Shown here one piece after another: positions 45,504 through 56,764 of a stretch of 64,000 nucleotides of DNA (its first letter is position 1; the number at the start of each line of letters is the position of its first letter). Below the pieces are notes generated by a model. It did not search any database. It saw only the letters and a list, made by a program, of their open reading frames with translations, and had not been told where the DNA came from. A program made the position numbers and the translations under genes. The stretch is taken from the NCBI GenBank assembly GCA_028564925.1, contig CM053029.1:585489168-585553167 (forward strand). The letters run 5' to 3'. This DNA comes from Lithobates sylvaticus (Eukaryota > Chordata > Amphibia > Anura > Ranidae).

Positions 45504-46660
45504 CACTATATTACCAAAAGTATTGTGCCACGCACATGAACTTAAATGGCATCCCAGTCTTAGTCCGTAGGGTTCAATATTGAGTTGGCCCACCCTTTGC
45601 AGCTATAGCAGCTTCACCTCTTCTGGGGAGGCCGTCCACAAGGTTTAGGCAACAAACGTCACCACGTTCAGAATGATCGGATTTTCCGACAACTTTGCCC
45701 GTCCACAAGGTTTAGGCCGTCCACAAGGTTTAGGGAGTGTGTCTATGGGAATGTTTGACCAGAAGCGCATTTGTGAGGTCAGGCACTGATGTTGAATGAA
45801 TGAATGATTTGTATAGTACTGCAAATGCGAACTGAATCGCCTCAAGGACGAGAAGGCCTGGCTCCCAGTCTCTGCTCTAATTCATCCCAAAGGTGTTCTA
45901 TTGAGTTGAAGTGCAGGCCGGTCAAGTTCCTCCACCCCAAACTCGCTCATCCATGTCTTTATGGATCTTGTGCACTGGTGTGCAGTCATGTTGGAACAGG
46001 AAGGGTCCATCCCCAAACTGTTCCCACAAAGTTGGGAGCATGAAATTGTCCAAAATGTCTTGGTATGCTGACACAAACTCCCAAACTCGCTCATCCATGT
46101 CTTTATGGACCTTGCTTTGTGCACTGGTCCAAATTATTTGGAGGAGGGGGATTATGGTGTGGGGTTGTTTTTCAAGGGTTGGGCTTGGCCCCTTAGTTCC
46201 AGTGAAGGGAACTCTTAAGGCGTCAGCATACCAAGACATTTTGGACACTTTCATGCTCCCAACTTTGTGGGAACAGTTTGGGGATTGCTTTGTGCACTGG
46301 TGCGCAGTCATGTTGGAACAGGAAGGGGCAAAGTCCATAAAGTCACGGATGAGCGAGTTTGAGGTGGAGGAACTTGACTGGTCCTGACCTCAACCCGATA
46401 GAGCACCTTTGGAATGAATTAGAGCGGAGACTGCGAGCCAGGCCTTCTCACCCACATCAGTGCCTGACCTCACAAATGCTCTTCTGGAAGAATGGGCAAA
46501 CATTTCCATAGACACACTCCTAAACCTTGTGGACAGCCTTCAGAGAAGAGTTGAAGTTGTTATAGCTGTAAATATTGAACCCCACGGACGAAGACTGGGA
46601 TGCCATTAAAGTTCATGTGCGTGTAAAGGCAGGTGTCCTAATACTTTTGGTAATATAGTG
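45504..46660. mobile_element. Tc1-like element, rearranged, with TA ends
   Basis: Starts CACTATATTACCAAAAG and ends CTTTTGGTAATATAGTG between TA dinucleotides. Internal segments are duplicated and inverted. A Harbinger fragment (45651-45698) and a LINE-2 tail (45794-45848) are embedded. The coding frame is destroyed. Confidence 0.85.
45794..45848 (-). mobile_element. Very short LINE-2 3' tail
   Basis: AATGAATGAATGATTTGTAT and GCGAACTGAATCGCCTCAAG interrupt the Tc1 sequence GATGTTG/GACGAGAAGG. This is about 54 bp of LINE-2 3' end. Confidence 0.85.
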
Positions 46661-47180
46661 TATATTACTCATGATGTATGAGAATCATTATCATTATTCA
46701 GTGATACATGTGAAGCAAGTATCCCTTGGAGTGGCCATTCTCAACTAGGGTTCCTCCAGAGGTTGGTAGGGGTTCCTTGAATTGTGGCCGATTGGCTTTC
46801 CTTTTGCTGGTGACTGCATCATTAAAGAACCAACGCCACTTGGCGCAATCAGCAGCATGACATTAATGATTTTTTTAATCTGTCTGTAAGGGTGTCACTC
46901 TGGCCATTTCCTTGTAGCATTTGCCCACTGACCCTCGATGAAATGCAGGGGTTCACCGTGACCTAAAAATGAATTTCAAGGGTTCCTCTTGGGTAAAAAG
47001 GTTGAGAAATAAACTGCATCCACTGACACCAATGCTGGGGGTTATTATTGCACCCACTGACACCATTGTTTGAGGGCAATTATTACATCTATTGATACCA
47101 ATGCTGGGTGTTATACTATTTAATATATTAATTAATATACATTATATGAAAAAAAAAAAAAAAAATTAAATAATTATATG

Positions 47181-47193
<13 letters not shown>
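46661..47193. other. Intron sequence, no gene
   Basis: Holds a GAGGTTGGTAGGGGTTCCTT/AGGGGTTCACCGTGACC region that looks like part of a frog repeat, and poly-A/TA tracts near 47150-47224. Confidence 0.35.
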
Positions 47194-47228
<35 letters not shown>

Positions 47229-47839
47229 TATCTCACAAAAGTGAGTACACCCCTCACATTTTTGTAAATATTTTATTATTTCTTGTGTGACAACACTGAA
47301 GAAATGACACTTTGCTACAATGTAAAGTAGTGAGTATACAGCGTGTATAACAGAGTAAATTTGCTGCCCCCTCAAAATAACTCAACACACAGCCATTAAT
47401 GTCTAAACCGCTGGCAACAAAAGTGCGTACACGCCTAAGTGAAAACTTACAAACTGGGCCCAATTAACCATTTCCCCCCCCCCCGGTGTCATGTGATTTG
47501 TTAGTGTTACAAGGTCTCAGGTGTGAATGGGGAGCAGGTGTGTTAAATATGGCGTTATCACTCTCACTCTCTCATACTGGTCACTGGAAGTTCAACATGG
47601 CACCTCATGGCAAAGAACTCTCTGAGGATCTGGAAAAAAGAATTGTTGCTCTACATAAAGATGGCCTAGGCTATAAGAAGATTGCCAAGTCCCTGGAACT
47701 GAGCTGCAGCACGGTGGCCAAGACCATATAGCAGTTTAACAGGACAGGTTCCATGCAGAACAGGCCTCGTCATGGTCAACCAAAGGGGTCGAGTGCACAT
47801 GCTCAACATCATATCCAAAGGTTGTCTTTGGGAAATAGA

Positions 47840-49080
47840 TGCGTAGCGCCCTGGAGTTTAGTCATGGAGCTCCTCACAAATTTACTTGCCAAGAGTAGTT
47901 ATCTTGGTTGATTGATTGGGATCTATTGATTTCTCCCTAAGCTTGGCCTTGTTGCACTTTTCTATTCTACCACTAGGTGGCCAGGTACTTGTGAAAAACT
48001 AAGGATGTGGTGGTACTAAATACCAGAAGGGCAATCCAAGGTCAGGTTATGGGTATGTGGGTGACCCAGCCAATGGGCAAGGTTTTCTTTAATCCCTTGG
48101 CCTGTTGGGAGAGCCTATATATTTGGTTGAGGTCAAGTGATCTGTGTTCTGTGCAACCCGAACTGCCATCTGGGTGGACGTGTGTCTCTGCCCCGGGCTG
48201 CTAGGCCGGAGATTGGGCCTATTCTGGGGGCATCTGGCTGCCAGGCTGTGTGAGGGCCTATCCAGAAGTAAGAGGGCAGGGATGGGATTGCGTCTTGCAG
48301 TTCAACCAAAAGTGACAGTTCTGCCGGCCAGAGAACCTGTCAATGGTCGGAGGTAGAAGGGAAGCTGTCGCCATGAAGGGACCAATCGCCTTTACCAGGG
48401 ACCACAGTGAGTAACTGAAGCAAGTACCGGAATCATATTCTCACCAAAGGGCACGGTAGAATATGGGGAAACTTCAGGCAGTGATCAAGTCAAGGACCCA
48501 ACCAGTGGAGATCAGCCTTGTGTGTCAAGCCAGAGACCAAGCCGATTAGCAGGGTTGACTTTAAAAAAGTATCTGGAGTGCCAAGCTAGAGACCCAGCAG
48601 AGAAGAGGGGGTGATGCTTGAGGGGATACCAAACCTTGGAGGAGCTGAGAGACAAGGAGCCCAGTATTGAAGAACTACAAGGAGCAGTTATAGTGGAGCT
48701 GAAAGAACTGATACGTTTGAGTTAGAAACTGTTAAAGGACTGTTACCATAGGAGACAGCAATCCTGCACGTGCAGAAGTGGCACCTTGCTGGGGCCTTTC
48801 CCTGTACGGCTGTTCTCCTATTGAAGTCTCAGAGTCTGCAAATTGAGTTTGCAACTATCTAAGGGTGTCCTGGCCCAAACCCTCTTTCCCCCAAAATATA
48901 TAAAAAGGACTGTCAAAAGAAATATAACCTCTTTTACATCCAAGAAGTATCTGGTGCCCAATGACGTTCACTATCTTTGCACCCACTATACCTCACAACC
49001 TACCACATATTGAAGGATATCAGCTATCTTTGGTCTTGGAGGTTCTCATTAGACCAAAAGAGGTAAAATACCTTACTACA
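47840..49080 (+). mobile_element. Probable solo LTR (fossil) inside Tc1 element
   Basis: About 1.24 kb, with a start like the TG(T)AGCGCCCTGG type and an end TACTACA. It has TATA-like and polyadenylation-like stretches inside but no coding region. It sits at a Tc1 position that is continuous in relatives. The LTR family was not determined, though the TAGCGCC start resembles Ty3-type LTRs of amphibians. Borders are approximate. Confidence 0.45.
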
Positions 49081-49085
49081 GACGT

Positions 49086-49862
49086 ATGAGTGCTGCCAGC
49101 ATTGCTGCAGAGGTTGAAGAGATGGGGGGTCAGCCTGTCAGTGCTCAGACCATACGCCGCACACTGCATCAAATTGGTCTGCATGGCTGTTGTCCCAGAA
49201 GGAAGTCTCTTCTAAAGATGATGCACAAGAAAGCCAGCAAACAGTTTGCTGAAGACAAGCAGACTAAGGACATGGATTACTGGAACCATGTCCTGTGGTC
49301 TGATGAGACCAAGATAAACTTATTTGGTTCAGATGGTGTCAGGCGTGTGTGGTGGCAACTGGGTGAGGAGTACAAAGACAAGTGTGTCTTACCTACAGTC
49401 AAGCATGGTGGTGGTAGTGTCATGGTCTGGGGCTGCATGAGTGCTGCCGGCACTGGGGAGCTACAGATCATTGAGGGAACCATGAATGCCAACATGTACT
49501 GTGACATACTGAAGCAGAGCATGATCCCCTCCCTTCGGAGACTGGGCCTCAAGGCAGTATTCCAACATGATAACGAGCCCAAACACACCTCCAAGACGAC
49601 CACTGCCTTGCTAAAGAAGCTGAGGGTAAAGGTGATGGACTGGCCAAGCATGTCTCCAGACCTAAACCTTATTGAGCATCTGTGGGACATCTTCAAACAG
49701 AAGGTGGAGGAGCGCAAGGTCTCTAACATCCCCCAGCTCCGTGATGTCATCATGGAGGAGTGGAAGAGGACTCCAGTGGCAACCTGTGAAGCTCTGGTGA
49801 ACTCCATGCCTAAGAGGGTTAAGGCAGTGCTGGAAAATAATGGCGGCCACACAAAATATTGA
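49086..49862 (+). pseudogene. Tc1-like transposase, C-terminal 258 residues
   Basis: Frame from MSAASIAAEVEEMGGQPVS, the second half of the DNA-binding domain, through the catalytic domain: [36 protein letters not shown] and SPDLNLIEHLWDI. The DDE residues are present. It lacks the first half of the binding domain, which lies upstream of the insertion and has its own stop. It is one of two Tc1 families with coding remains here besides the Frog Prince-like one. Confidence 0.93.
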
Positions 49863-50106
49863 CACTTTGGTCCCAATTTGGACGTTTTCACTTAGGGGTG
49901 TACTGACTTTTGTTGCCAGCGGTTTAGACATTAATGGCTGTGTGTTGAGTTATTTTTACAATTGAGTTTTATTTACAATGTTATACAAGTTGTACACTCA
50001 CTACTTTACATTGTAACAAAGTGTAATTTCTTCAGTGTTGTCACATGAAAAGATAGAAGAAAATATTTACAAACATGTGAGGGGTGTACTCACTTATGTG
50101 AGATAC

Positions 50107-50155
<49 letters not shown>

Positions 50156-50156
50156 C

Positions 50157-51540
50157 AGGGTTAAGAAGGGGTTAATTGAAGAGGGCAGGTACTTCCCCTT
50201 CAGACCTGCTTATTGCCAGCTGAGTTGAAAATGTCAGAGAGGAGCAGTGTGTTTGGAGAGAGATGGCTGTTAAGCTATCAAAGCTGAGAGGAGATTGAAG
50301 CTGGAAGGACCCCTGTTACCTATGACTTCATCCTGCTGGGTGAGCTTGCCTGAACTGGGATTTTGCTACGCAGGGGCGGACTGACGACTCATGGGGCCCC
50401 CAGGCAATAGGAGATTATGGGGCCCTCAGGCAATCAGAGATTATGGGGCCACTCAGTATACAATCACACAGTATACACATACATGTACACACAGTATACA
50501 CAGACATGTTTCTATTGGCTGAGAAGGTACTGGAGAGGTGGGGCATTTCAGAAACAGATGTAAAAAAAAAAACACAGATTTTTACATACTGTCCCTGGTT
50601 TTACTTAGGCTGGCAACCCTGATGGGGCCCCCTAGTGGCTCGGGGCCCTCGGGCAGTGCCCGAGTGGTCGAATGGTCAGTCCCCCCCTGTTGCTATGTTA
50701 TATGCTGTGGCCGGGATGCTGAGCATTATTTAAAAGGACAGAGAGGGCCGGATCGTAAATGGACAGCAGGGGAATGGTAGAGGAGGGCCGGGCATGGAGA
50801 CAAGGGGTGGCGGTGTCTTGGTTTGTTGGTCAGTGACGGCAGCAGTGACGTAGTTGGTAAGTGTGTGGGGGGGCTCATCATTAGATGGCCCCTCCGGTGT
50901 GTGAGGGGCTCATCTGTAGCTCATCTGTAGATGTGTGAGGGGCTCATCTGTAGCTCATCTGTAGATGGCCCCTCCGGTTTGTGGGGGCTCATCAGTAGAT
51001 GGCCCCTCCGGTAGTACACCAAATTTATTTTGGTGATTACTCTTGTTGCACTGTGGGAAAGGGTTGTCTCCGGGCGGTACAAGTGGAGGCCAGTTGGTTC
51101 GGTTAATCCCGCAGTGCCCCCTGGTGTTCATATATATTTATGCAGTTATTTATTTATATGCCGTTTTTGGTACTAGCTACATCACTGACCAACAAATAGG
51201 GTAACTGATTGTTTACAGTTGTGTTATGTGTTGATAATTTATTATCATTATGGTTTATGTGTTTATGTTATTTATATATTTAAAATTGGAGTTATGTTTA
51301 AATAAAAGGCCGTTGTCGGCCATTTACTCCAAAACATGGTGTGGTCTATCATTTTAGGTTAAGTAAAGGGTATTATGGGCTGTATCAGCCTGGGGGTTTT
51401 ATATAGGCTACACAGGTCATGTCTTATACTGCTAAGAAGAGTTTTTGTGTTGTTTGAACTGCCTATAAAGACAATGCTTGTCAATTTTCTGTTGCTTTTT
51501 GCTGAATAAAGCCTTTTAAGTTGACTGAACTGTCTGAGAC
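50157..51540 (+). other. Unassigned repeat region with hAT MITE; possible LTR-like fossil
   Basis: The sequence around the MITE (GGGTTAAGAAGGGGTTAATT to GCTGAATAAAGCCTTTTAAG and CTGTCTGAGACAGCTTGTGA) has an AATAAA followed by a short unique end, as LTRs do, but no second copy or coding part is present. Low confidence. Confidence 0.3.
50371..50689. mobile_element. hAT-type MITE (CAGGGGCGGACTGAC ends)
   Basis: Ends CAGGGGCGGACTGAC and GGTCAGTCCCCCCCTG. The 8-bp flanks TTGCTACG (50363-50370) and TTGCTATG (50690-50697) differ at one base. CAGGG ends plus 8-bp duplication are typical of hAT. Confidence 0.88.
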
Positions 51541-51646
51541 AGCTTGTGACCCCCTGATCCCTTAATATAAAATATATAAATTACTGTATATATCTACTGT
51601 ATAAAATAATAATATAGCTTCTTTACATGTCCTGCCTCTTCTTTAG

Positions 51647-51903
51647 GGGAAGCTGTTGCAATTTATGCAGAAATTGAGAATGCCTCTTCACGTCTAATAG
51701 TTCCCAAAGCTGCTATATACCAAACTCAGAGCTTTATAGTCCATGGGAAGACTAGAACACATAAACAGATGCTAGCGAGTGTGCGTGGAAACCATATTGC
51801 CTCAGGAAGCACAGAAACTTGGAACGGGAAGACACTTAAGATACCTCCAGTAACACCCTCCATCTTGGACTGTCAGCTCATCCGTGTGGAGTACGTTCTA
51901 GCG
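51647..51903 (+). CDS. ARRDC4: ARRDC4-like alpha-arrestin, internal exon (probably exon 5)
   Basis: A 257-bp exon with a CTTCTTTAG acceptor and GTGAGC donor. It enters in phase 1, completing the glycine begun at 45356, and ends on a codon boundary. The translation contains IYAEIENASSRLIVPKAAI, then RGNHIASGSTETWNGKTLKI and PPVTPSILDC. These are the strongest ARRDC4 matches in the window: the VRGNHIASGST.TWNGK stretch is, from memory, nearly identical to mammalian ARRDC4. This is the core of the arrestin C-domain. An open frame that runs on past the donor reads intron and should not be taken as coding. Confidence 0.97.
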
Positions 51904-52229
51904 GTGAGCCCAATCATTAAATATGAGAGAAACTGGGAATGGTGGCAGATCTGCCAAACTTGGCAAAGTAAAGAAATAGCGGTGCTTCATTTAGTAAAGT
52001 GAACGTTCACTGAGCTTAGAATCCCCTAAAGCTGAACTCCATGGAAAGTATAAAAGTCCTTTTGCAGTGGGGTTGCCCTCACATTGTAAGAGTTAAATGC
52101 TGGCATAGGTCTGGGGGGGGGCACAGAAAGCAGATTTACTCATCCGAACCTTTGCTCCTGCCGGCTCCCTCCGGGCTGTAAGACTCTATGCAGGATTTTC
52201 TATCCTATGTATTTCAGCTGCATGTCCTC

Positions 52230-53357
52230 TAGGGTTGCCACCTCATTCCTTTAAACTCAAACGCATATTAACCACTTTAGCCCCGGAAGAATTTACCCCC
52301 TTCCTGACCAGAGCACTTTTTGCGATTCGGCACTGCGTCGCTTTAACTGACAATCGTGCAACATTTTCCAAACAAAATTGACATCCTTTTTTTCCCACAA
52401 ATACAGTTTTCTTTTGGTGGTATTTGATCGCCCCTGCAGTTTTTATTTTTTGCGCAATAAACAAAAAAAAGAGCGACAATTTTGAAAAAAACATTATTTT
52501 TTTTCTATAATAAATATCCCCCAAAAATATATAAAAAAAAAAATGTTTGCTCAGTTTAGGCCGATACGTATTCTTCTGCATATTTTTGGTAAAAAAATCG
52601 CAATAAGCAATTATTGATTGGTTTGCGCAAAAGTTATAGCGTTTACAAAATAGGGCATAGTTTTATGGCATTTTTAGTAATAATTTTTTATTTTTTTTTA
52701 AAATGGCTGTGATCATCGATTTTTATCGTGACTGCGACATTATGGCGGACACATCGGACATTTTTGGGACCATTGTCATTTATACAGCAATCAGTGCTAT
52801 ACAAATGCACTGATTCCTGTGTAAATGACACTGGCATTGAAGTGGTTAACCACTAGGTGGCAGTGTAGGGATTAAGTGTGTCCTAGGGGCGTGTTTCTAA
52901 CTGTGGGGCGTGGCTGTGTGTGACACATCACTGATCTCTGCTCCGATCACAGGGAACAGAGATCAGTGACACTGTCACTAGGCAGAACAAGGAGAAGCTT
53001 GTTTACATTAGCATCTCCCCGTTCTTCCTCCCCGTGAGGCGATCGCGGGTATCCCCGCGGCGATCTAGTCCGCGGGACTCGCAAACTGACTCACGGAGTT
53101 TGCCGCAGGCGTGCCGCCACCGGCGCGCCCACTGGCCGCCTCTTAAAGAGCAACGTACAGGTACGTGATTCTGCCTATATGAGCCCTTCTGCCAAAGTAT
53201 ATCGCGTGAGGCGTTCGGCAAGCGGTTAATTACACAGGTTCTGTGGCTGATTAAGGTGGTAATTAAACTCACTTGGTACATTATCTGCATTAAATTAGCC
53301 TCAGAACCCGTGTAATTCATATGTGTTCGGGTTTAAAGGGATGAGGTGGCAACCCTA
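52230..53357. mobile_element. hAT-type MITE (TAGGGTTGCCACC ends) holding a TTAA element
   Basis: Ends TAGGGTTGCCACCTCATTCC and GGTGGCAACCCTA, flanked by ATGTCCTC at 52222-52229 and 53358-53365. A TTAA element (52268-53229) is inserted near its left end; the remaining right part contains a hairpin (ACACAGGTTCTG with CAGAACCCGTGT). Confidence 0.9.
52268..53229 (+). mobile_element. TTAA-type (piggyBac-derived) non-autonomous element, 962 bp
   Basis: TTAA at 52268-52271 and 53226-53229. Left CCACTTTAGCCCCGGAAG, right CGGCAAGCGG. Collinear with the copies at 25441 and 41941. Confidence 0.92.
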
Positions 53358-53867
53358 ATGTCCTCTGAAGTCATCAGGTCCAATGCAGCGTGCACAGCCC
53401 TAAAAGGAGTGTAAGGACACCGAGGAACAATCCACTACCAGAGCATAGAGGAGTGCCGGCTGCCAGAGAAAGTGGAGAATCGGATATTTTAACCACTTTC
53501 CGCCCAGCCTATTGTCAAATGACAGCTGGGTGGGACATTCGTCATTCCGGGTAGATGTCAGATAACGTCCTCCCAGAACGGGCCGTGCTGCCAGTACCAT
53601 GTGATTTCTGTAACCAATCACAGCAGATCACAAGAGAATTGTAAACAATGAAAGGCTTTGTTTCATGCCATCCATTGTGTACAATAGTGTTGCTAGCTGT
53701 GATTGGTCACAGTGATCACATGGTGCAGACAGGGCCAATCACAGCCCATCTGTACCATGCGATTAGCTGTGGCCAAGCATAGCTAATCACAACAATGCAC
53801 ACTGAATGAATCAGTTTCATTCAGTAAAAATGATTGTTTATACCAGGGATCCTCAAACTTCAGCCCT

Positions 53868-55315
53868 CCAGTACATACAGCTACAGAGGTTAGTGGAGAT
53901 TGTAGCTGTATGTACTGTGGATCAAATTCAATCTCCACTAACCTCTGTAGCCGTATGTACTGTGGATAAAATCCAATCTCCACTAACCTCTGTAGCCGTA
54001 TGTACTGCAGATCAAATCAAATATCCACTAACCTCTGTAGCCATAAGTACTGTGGATCAAATCCAATCTCCACTGACCTCTGTAGCCATATGTACTGTGG
54101 ATCAAATCCAATCTCCACTAACCTCTGCAGCCGTATGTACTGCAGATCAAATCTCTACTAACCTCTGTAGCCGTATGTACTGTGGATCAAATCCAATCTC
54201 CACTAACCTCTGCAGCCGTATGTACTGCAGATCAAATCAAATCTCTACTAACCTCTGTAGCCGTATGTACTGTGGATCAAATCAAATCTCCACTAACCTC
54301 TGTAGCCATATGTACTGCAGATCAAATCAAATCTCCACTAACCTCTGTAGCTGTATGTACTGTGGATCAAATTCAGAGGTTAGTGGAGATTTGATCTGCA
54401 GTACATACGGCTACAGAGGTCAGTGGAGATTGGATTTGATCCACAGTACATACGGCTACAGAGGTTAGTGGAGATTGGATTTGATCCACAGTACATACGG
54501 CTACAGAGGTCAGTGTAGATTTGATTTGATCTGCAGTACATACGGCTACAGAGGTTAGTGGAGATTGGATTTTATCCCCAGTACATACGGCTACAGAGGT
54601 TAGTGGAGATTGTAGCTGTATGTACTGTGGATCAAATTCAATCTCCACTAACCTCTGTAGCCGTATGTACTGTGGATAAAATCCAATCTCCACTAACCTC
54701 TGTAGTCGTATGTACTGCGGATCAAATCAAATCTCCACTAACCTCTGTAGCCGTATGTACTGTGGATCAAATCAAATCTCCACTAACCTCTGTAGCCGTA
54801 TGTACTGCAGATCAAATCAAATCTCCACTAACCTCTGTAGCTGTATGTACTGTGGATCAAATTCAGAGGTTAGTGGAGATTTGATTTGATCTGCAGTACA
54901 TACGGCTACAGAGGTTAGTGGAGATTGGATTTTATCCACAGTACATACGGCTACAGAGGTTAGTGGAGATTGGATTTGATCCACAGTACATACGGCTACA
55001 GAGGTTAGTGGAGATTTGATTTGATCCGCAGTACATACGACTACAGAGGTTAGTGGAGATTGGATTTGATCCACAGTACATATGGCTACAGAGGTTAGTG
55101 GAGATTTGATTTGATACACAGTACATACGGCTACAGAGGTTAGTGTAGATTTGATTTGATACACAGTACATACGGCTACAGAGGTTAGTAGAGATTGGAT
55201 TTGATCCACAGTACATATGGCTACAGAGGTTAGTGGAGATTTGATTTGATCTGCAGTACATACGGCTACAGAGGTTAGTGGAGATTGGATTTGATCCACA
55301 GTACATACAGCTACA
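53868..55315. repeat. 45-bp minisatellite in four blocks of alternating orientation
   Basis: Unit CTCTGTAGCCGTATGTACTG plus TGGATCAAATCCAATCTCCA plus CTAAC. Blocks: forward 53868-54371, reverse 54372-54606, forward 54607-54865, reverse 54866-55315, about 32 units in all. Block boundaries share the sequence GGATCAAATTCAGAGGTTAG. Because 45 is a multiple of three, both strands show open frames (QSPLTSVAVCTVDQI); these are artefacts. It lies in the ARRDC4 intron about 270 bp before the exon at 55587. Confidence 0.95.
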
Positions 55316-55586
55316 GGTAACAGTGGATATTTGTTTTAAAATTTAATTTATTGTTTAATGTCGTTTTAAAGGTCATAAAAAAATAGCTGTCATAGCTGGG
55401 AGGATTGAGTAATACTTTTGATTTGCAAATGTTAATTTTAAAGTTGGCTTGTGGAAACAATATGTTAATTGGTCATAATAATACCTTATTTAATATCTGC
55501 TGAAACTAGTTCTTCAATGTACTTCTCTGTTCATTTATGACAGTTTGAAATGAGGGAAATTACTGATTTTTCTTCTACTTATTTAG

Positions 55587-55749
55587 GTCTATATTCACAT
55601 TCCCGGTGCACATCGACTGATGGTGGAGCTTCCTCTAGTTATAGGCACGGTGCCATTCAATGGGTTCGCGTACAGGAACTTCAGTGTGGCCAGTCAGTTT
55701 ACAGTGGACATGAGTTGGCTTGCCCTGGCACTGTCGGAACACCCCGAAG
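55587..55749 (+). CDS. ARRDC4: ARRDC4-like alpha-arrestin, internal exon (probably exon 6)
   Basis: A 163-bp exon between a TTATTTAG acceptor and a GTAGAA donor, starting on a codon boundary and ending in phase 1. The true frame reads VYIHIPGAHRLMVELPLVIG, then TVPFNGFAYRNFSVASQFTV and DMSWLALALSEHPE. It covers the end of the arrestin C-domain, with the family motif (L/M)xLPLVIGT(I/V)P. A 67-residue open frame starting at 55550 reads this exon out of frame. The acceptor is only about 270 bp downstream of the alternating-orientation 45-bp minisatellite. Confidence 0.96.
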
Positions 55750-56470
55750 GTAGAAAATAGTTCACAAAATGTTGTATGTTTTGCACGAAGTGTAGAAGGT
55801 ATTGAATGTGATAAACAATATACTAAAAAGTATATTTTTGACTAAACTTAGCTATATTTATCACATGTAATCAATATACAGATTTTTTTCATGTTAGTCG
55901 TCCTTAAATTGTAATGTATACATATTAATAATAATAACAATAATGTATATCACTCTGGCATGTAAGCAATGCTGTCTAATCAGAACATTATGTAATACCA
56001 AAATGCCTACAGGTGAGTTGCATAATAATAATTAACTGAATAACCATTTGTTCTTATTAGCCTTTTCGACATATGTGAGCCAATTAATTTTCTGCACTAC
56101 CACCTCGGTGACACAATATACAAACTAAAACCCCATAAACATACGTAAATATTCACCTCTAGTTGCTGCTGGATACTATTTTACGTTCCCTCATCAAACA
56201 AAATGAATATATTGAAAAAGTGCTGCGCAGACAATAAAATTGAAATGCTGCCAACAGTCACTTCTGAGTTTGTGCGATGATATCACGAGCACCCAACATG
56301 TTTCGTCAACAGACCTCGTGACTTCCTCAAGGGCAAAGGAGGATCTCATTTTTCTTATTATCAACTTTAAGTAAAGGACTGCACAAATGAACAAATACAC
56401 TTGGAACATTTGGATTCATTAGATCTTTATCTGTATGCATCACAATATAGCACCCAGTGGAGTTACAGAG
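55750..56470. other. Intron sequence without recognised repeat
   Basis: About 700 bp of AT-rich non-coding DNA following the ARRDC4 exon. A 71-codon minus-strand frame at 56194-56409 has no recognisable features. Confidence 0.35.
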
Positions 56471-56647
56471 GGGTTGATTTACTAAAATTGAAGAGTGCAA
56501 AATCTGGTGCAGCTGTGCATGGCAGCCAATCAGCTTCTAACTTTAGCTTGTTCAATTAAGCTTTGACAAAAAAAACCTGGATGCTGATTGGCTTCTATGC
56601 AGAGCTGTACCAGATTTTGCACTCTCCAGCTTTAGTAAATCAACCCC
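56471..56647. mobile_element. Palindromic MITE (GGTTGATTTACTAAA ends)
   Basis: Ends GGGTTGATTTACTAAA and TTTAGTAAATCAACCCC; the interior has paired AGAGTGCAAAATCTGG and CCAGATTTTGCACTCT. A second copy is at about 59671-59836. Confidence 0.85.
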
Positions 56648-56764
56648 AGAGTGTCACTATCATATTGGGTAAAACGTTGTCTAATTGAATTTTGCATTTG
56701 ATGGATTAAGGCATTTCAAGTTTATTGCTTTATTTCAATATGTTCCTTTTCAAAATATGTATTA

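Larger units (their letters stand above)
47226..50108 (+). mobile_element. Tc1-like transposon, split by a 1.2 kb insertion
   Basis: Starts CAGTATCTCACAAAAGTGAG and ends CTCACTTATGTGAGATACTG. Transposase N-terminal part at about 47598-47730 (MAPHGKELSEDLEKRIVALH, paired-like domain) and C-terminal part at 49086-49862. Relatives would be continuous, so the 47840-49080 segment is an insertion. Confidence 0.9.

Noticed and set aside
51769-52002. A 77-codon frame beginning MLASVRGNHIASG as a separate small gene
   Set aside because: It is the in-frame end of an ARRDC4 exon running past the splice donor into intron.
53806-54468. 220-codon frame with SPLTSVAVCTVDQI repeats, plus similar frames to 55306
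   Set aside because: The 45-bp minisatellite gives open frames on both strands and in both orientations; it lies within an ARRDC4 intron.
53868-55315. CRISPR-like array of regular repeats
   Set aside because: The units are contiguous with no unique spacers, orientation alternates, and the genome is vertebrate.
55550-55753. A 67-codon frame as a small gene
   Set aside because: It reads the ARRDC4 exon 55587-55749 in the wrong frame; the correct frame gives conserved arrestin sequence.
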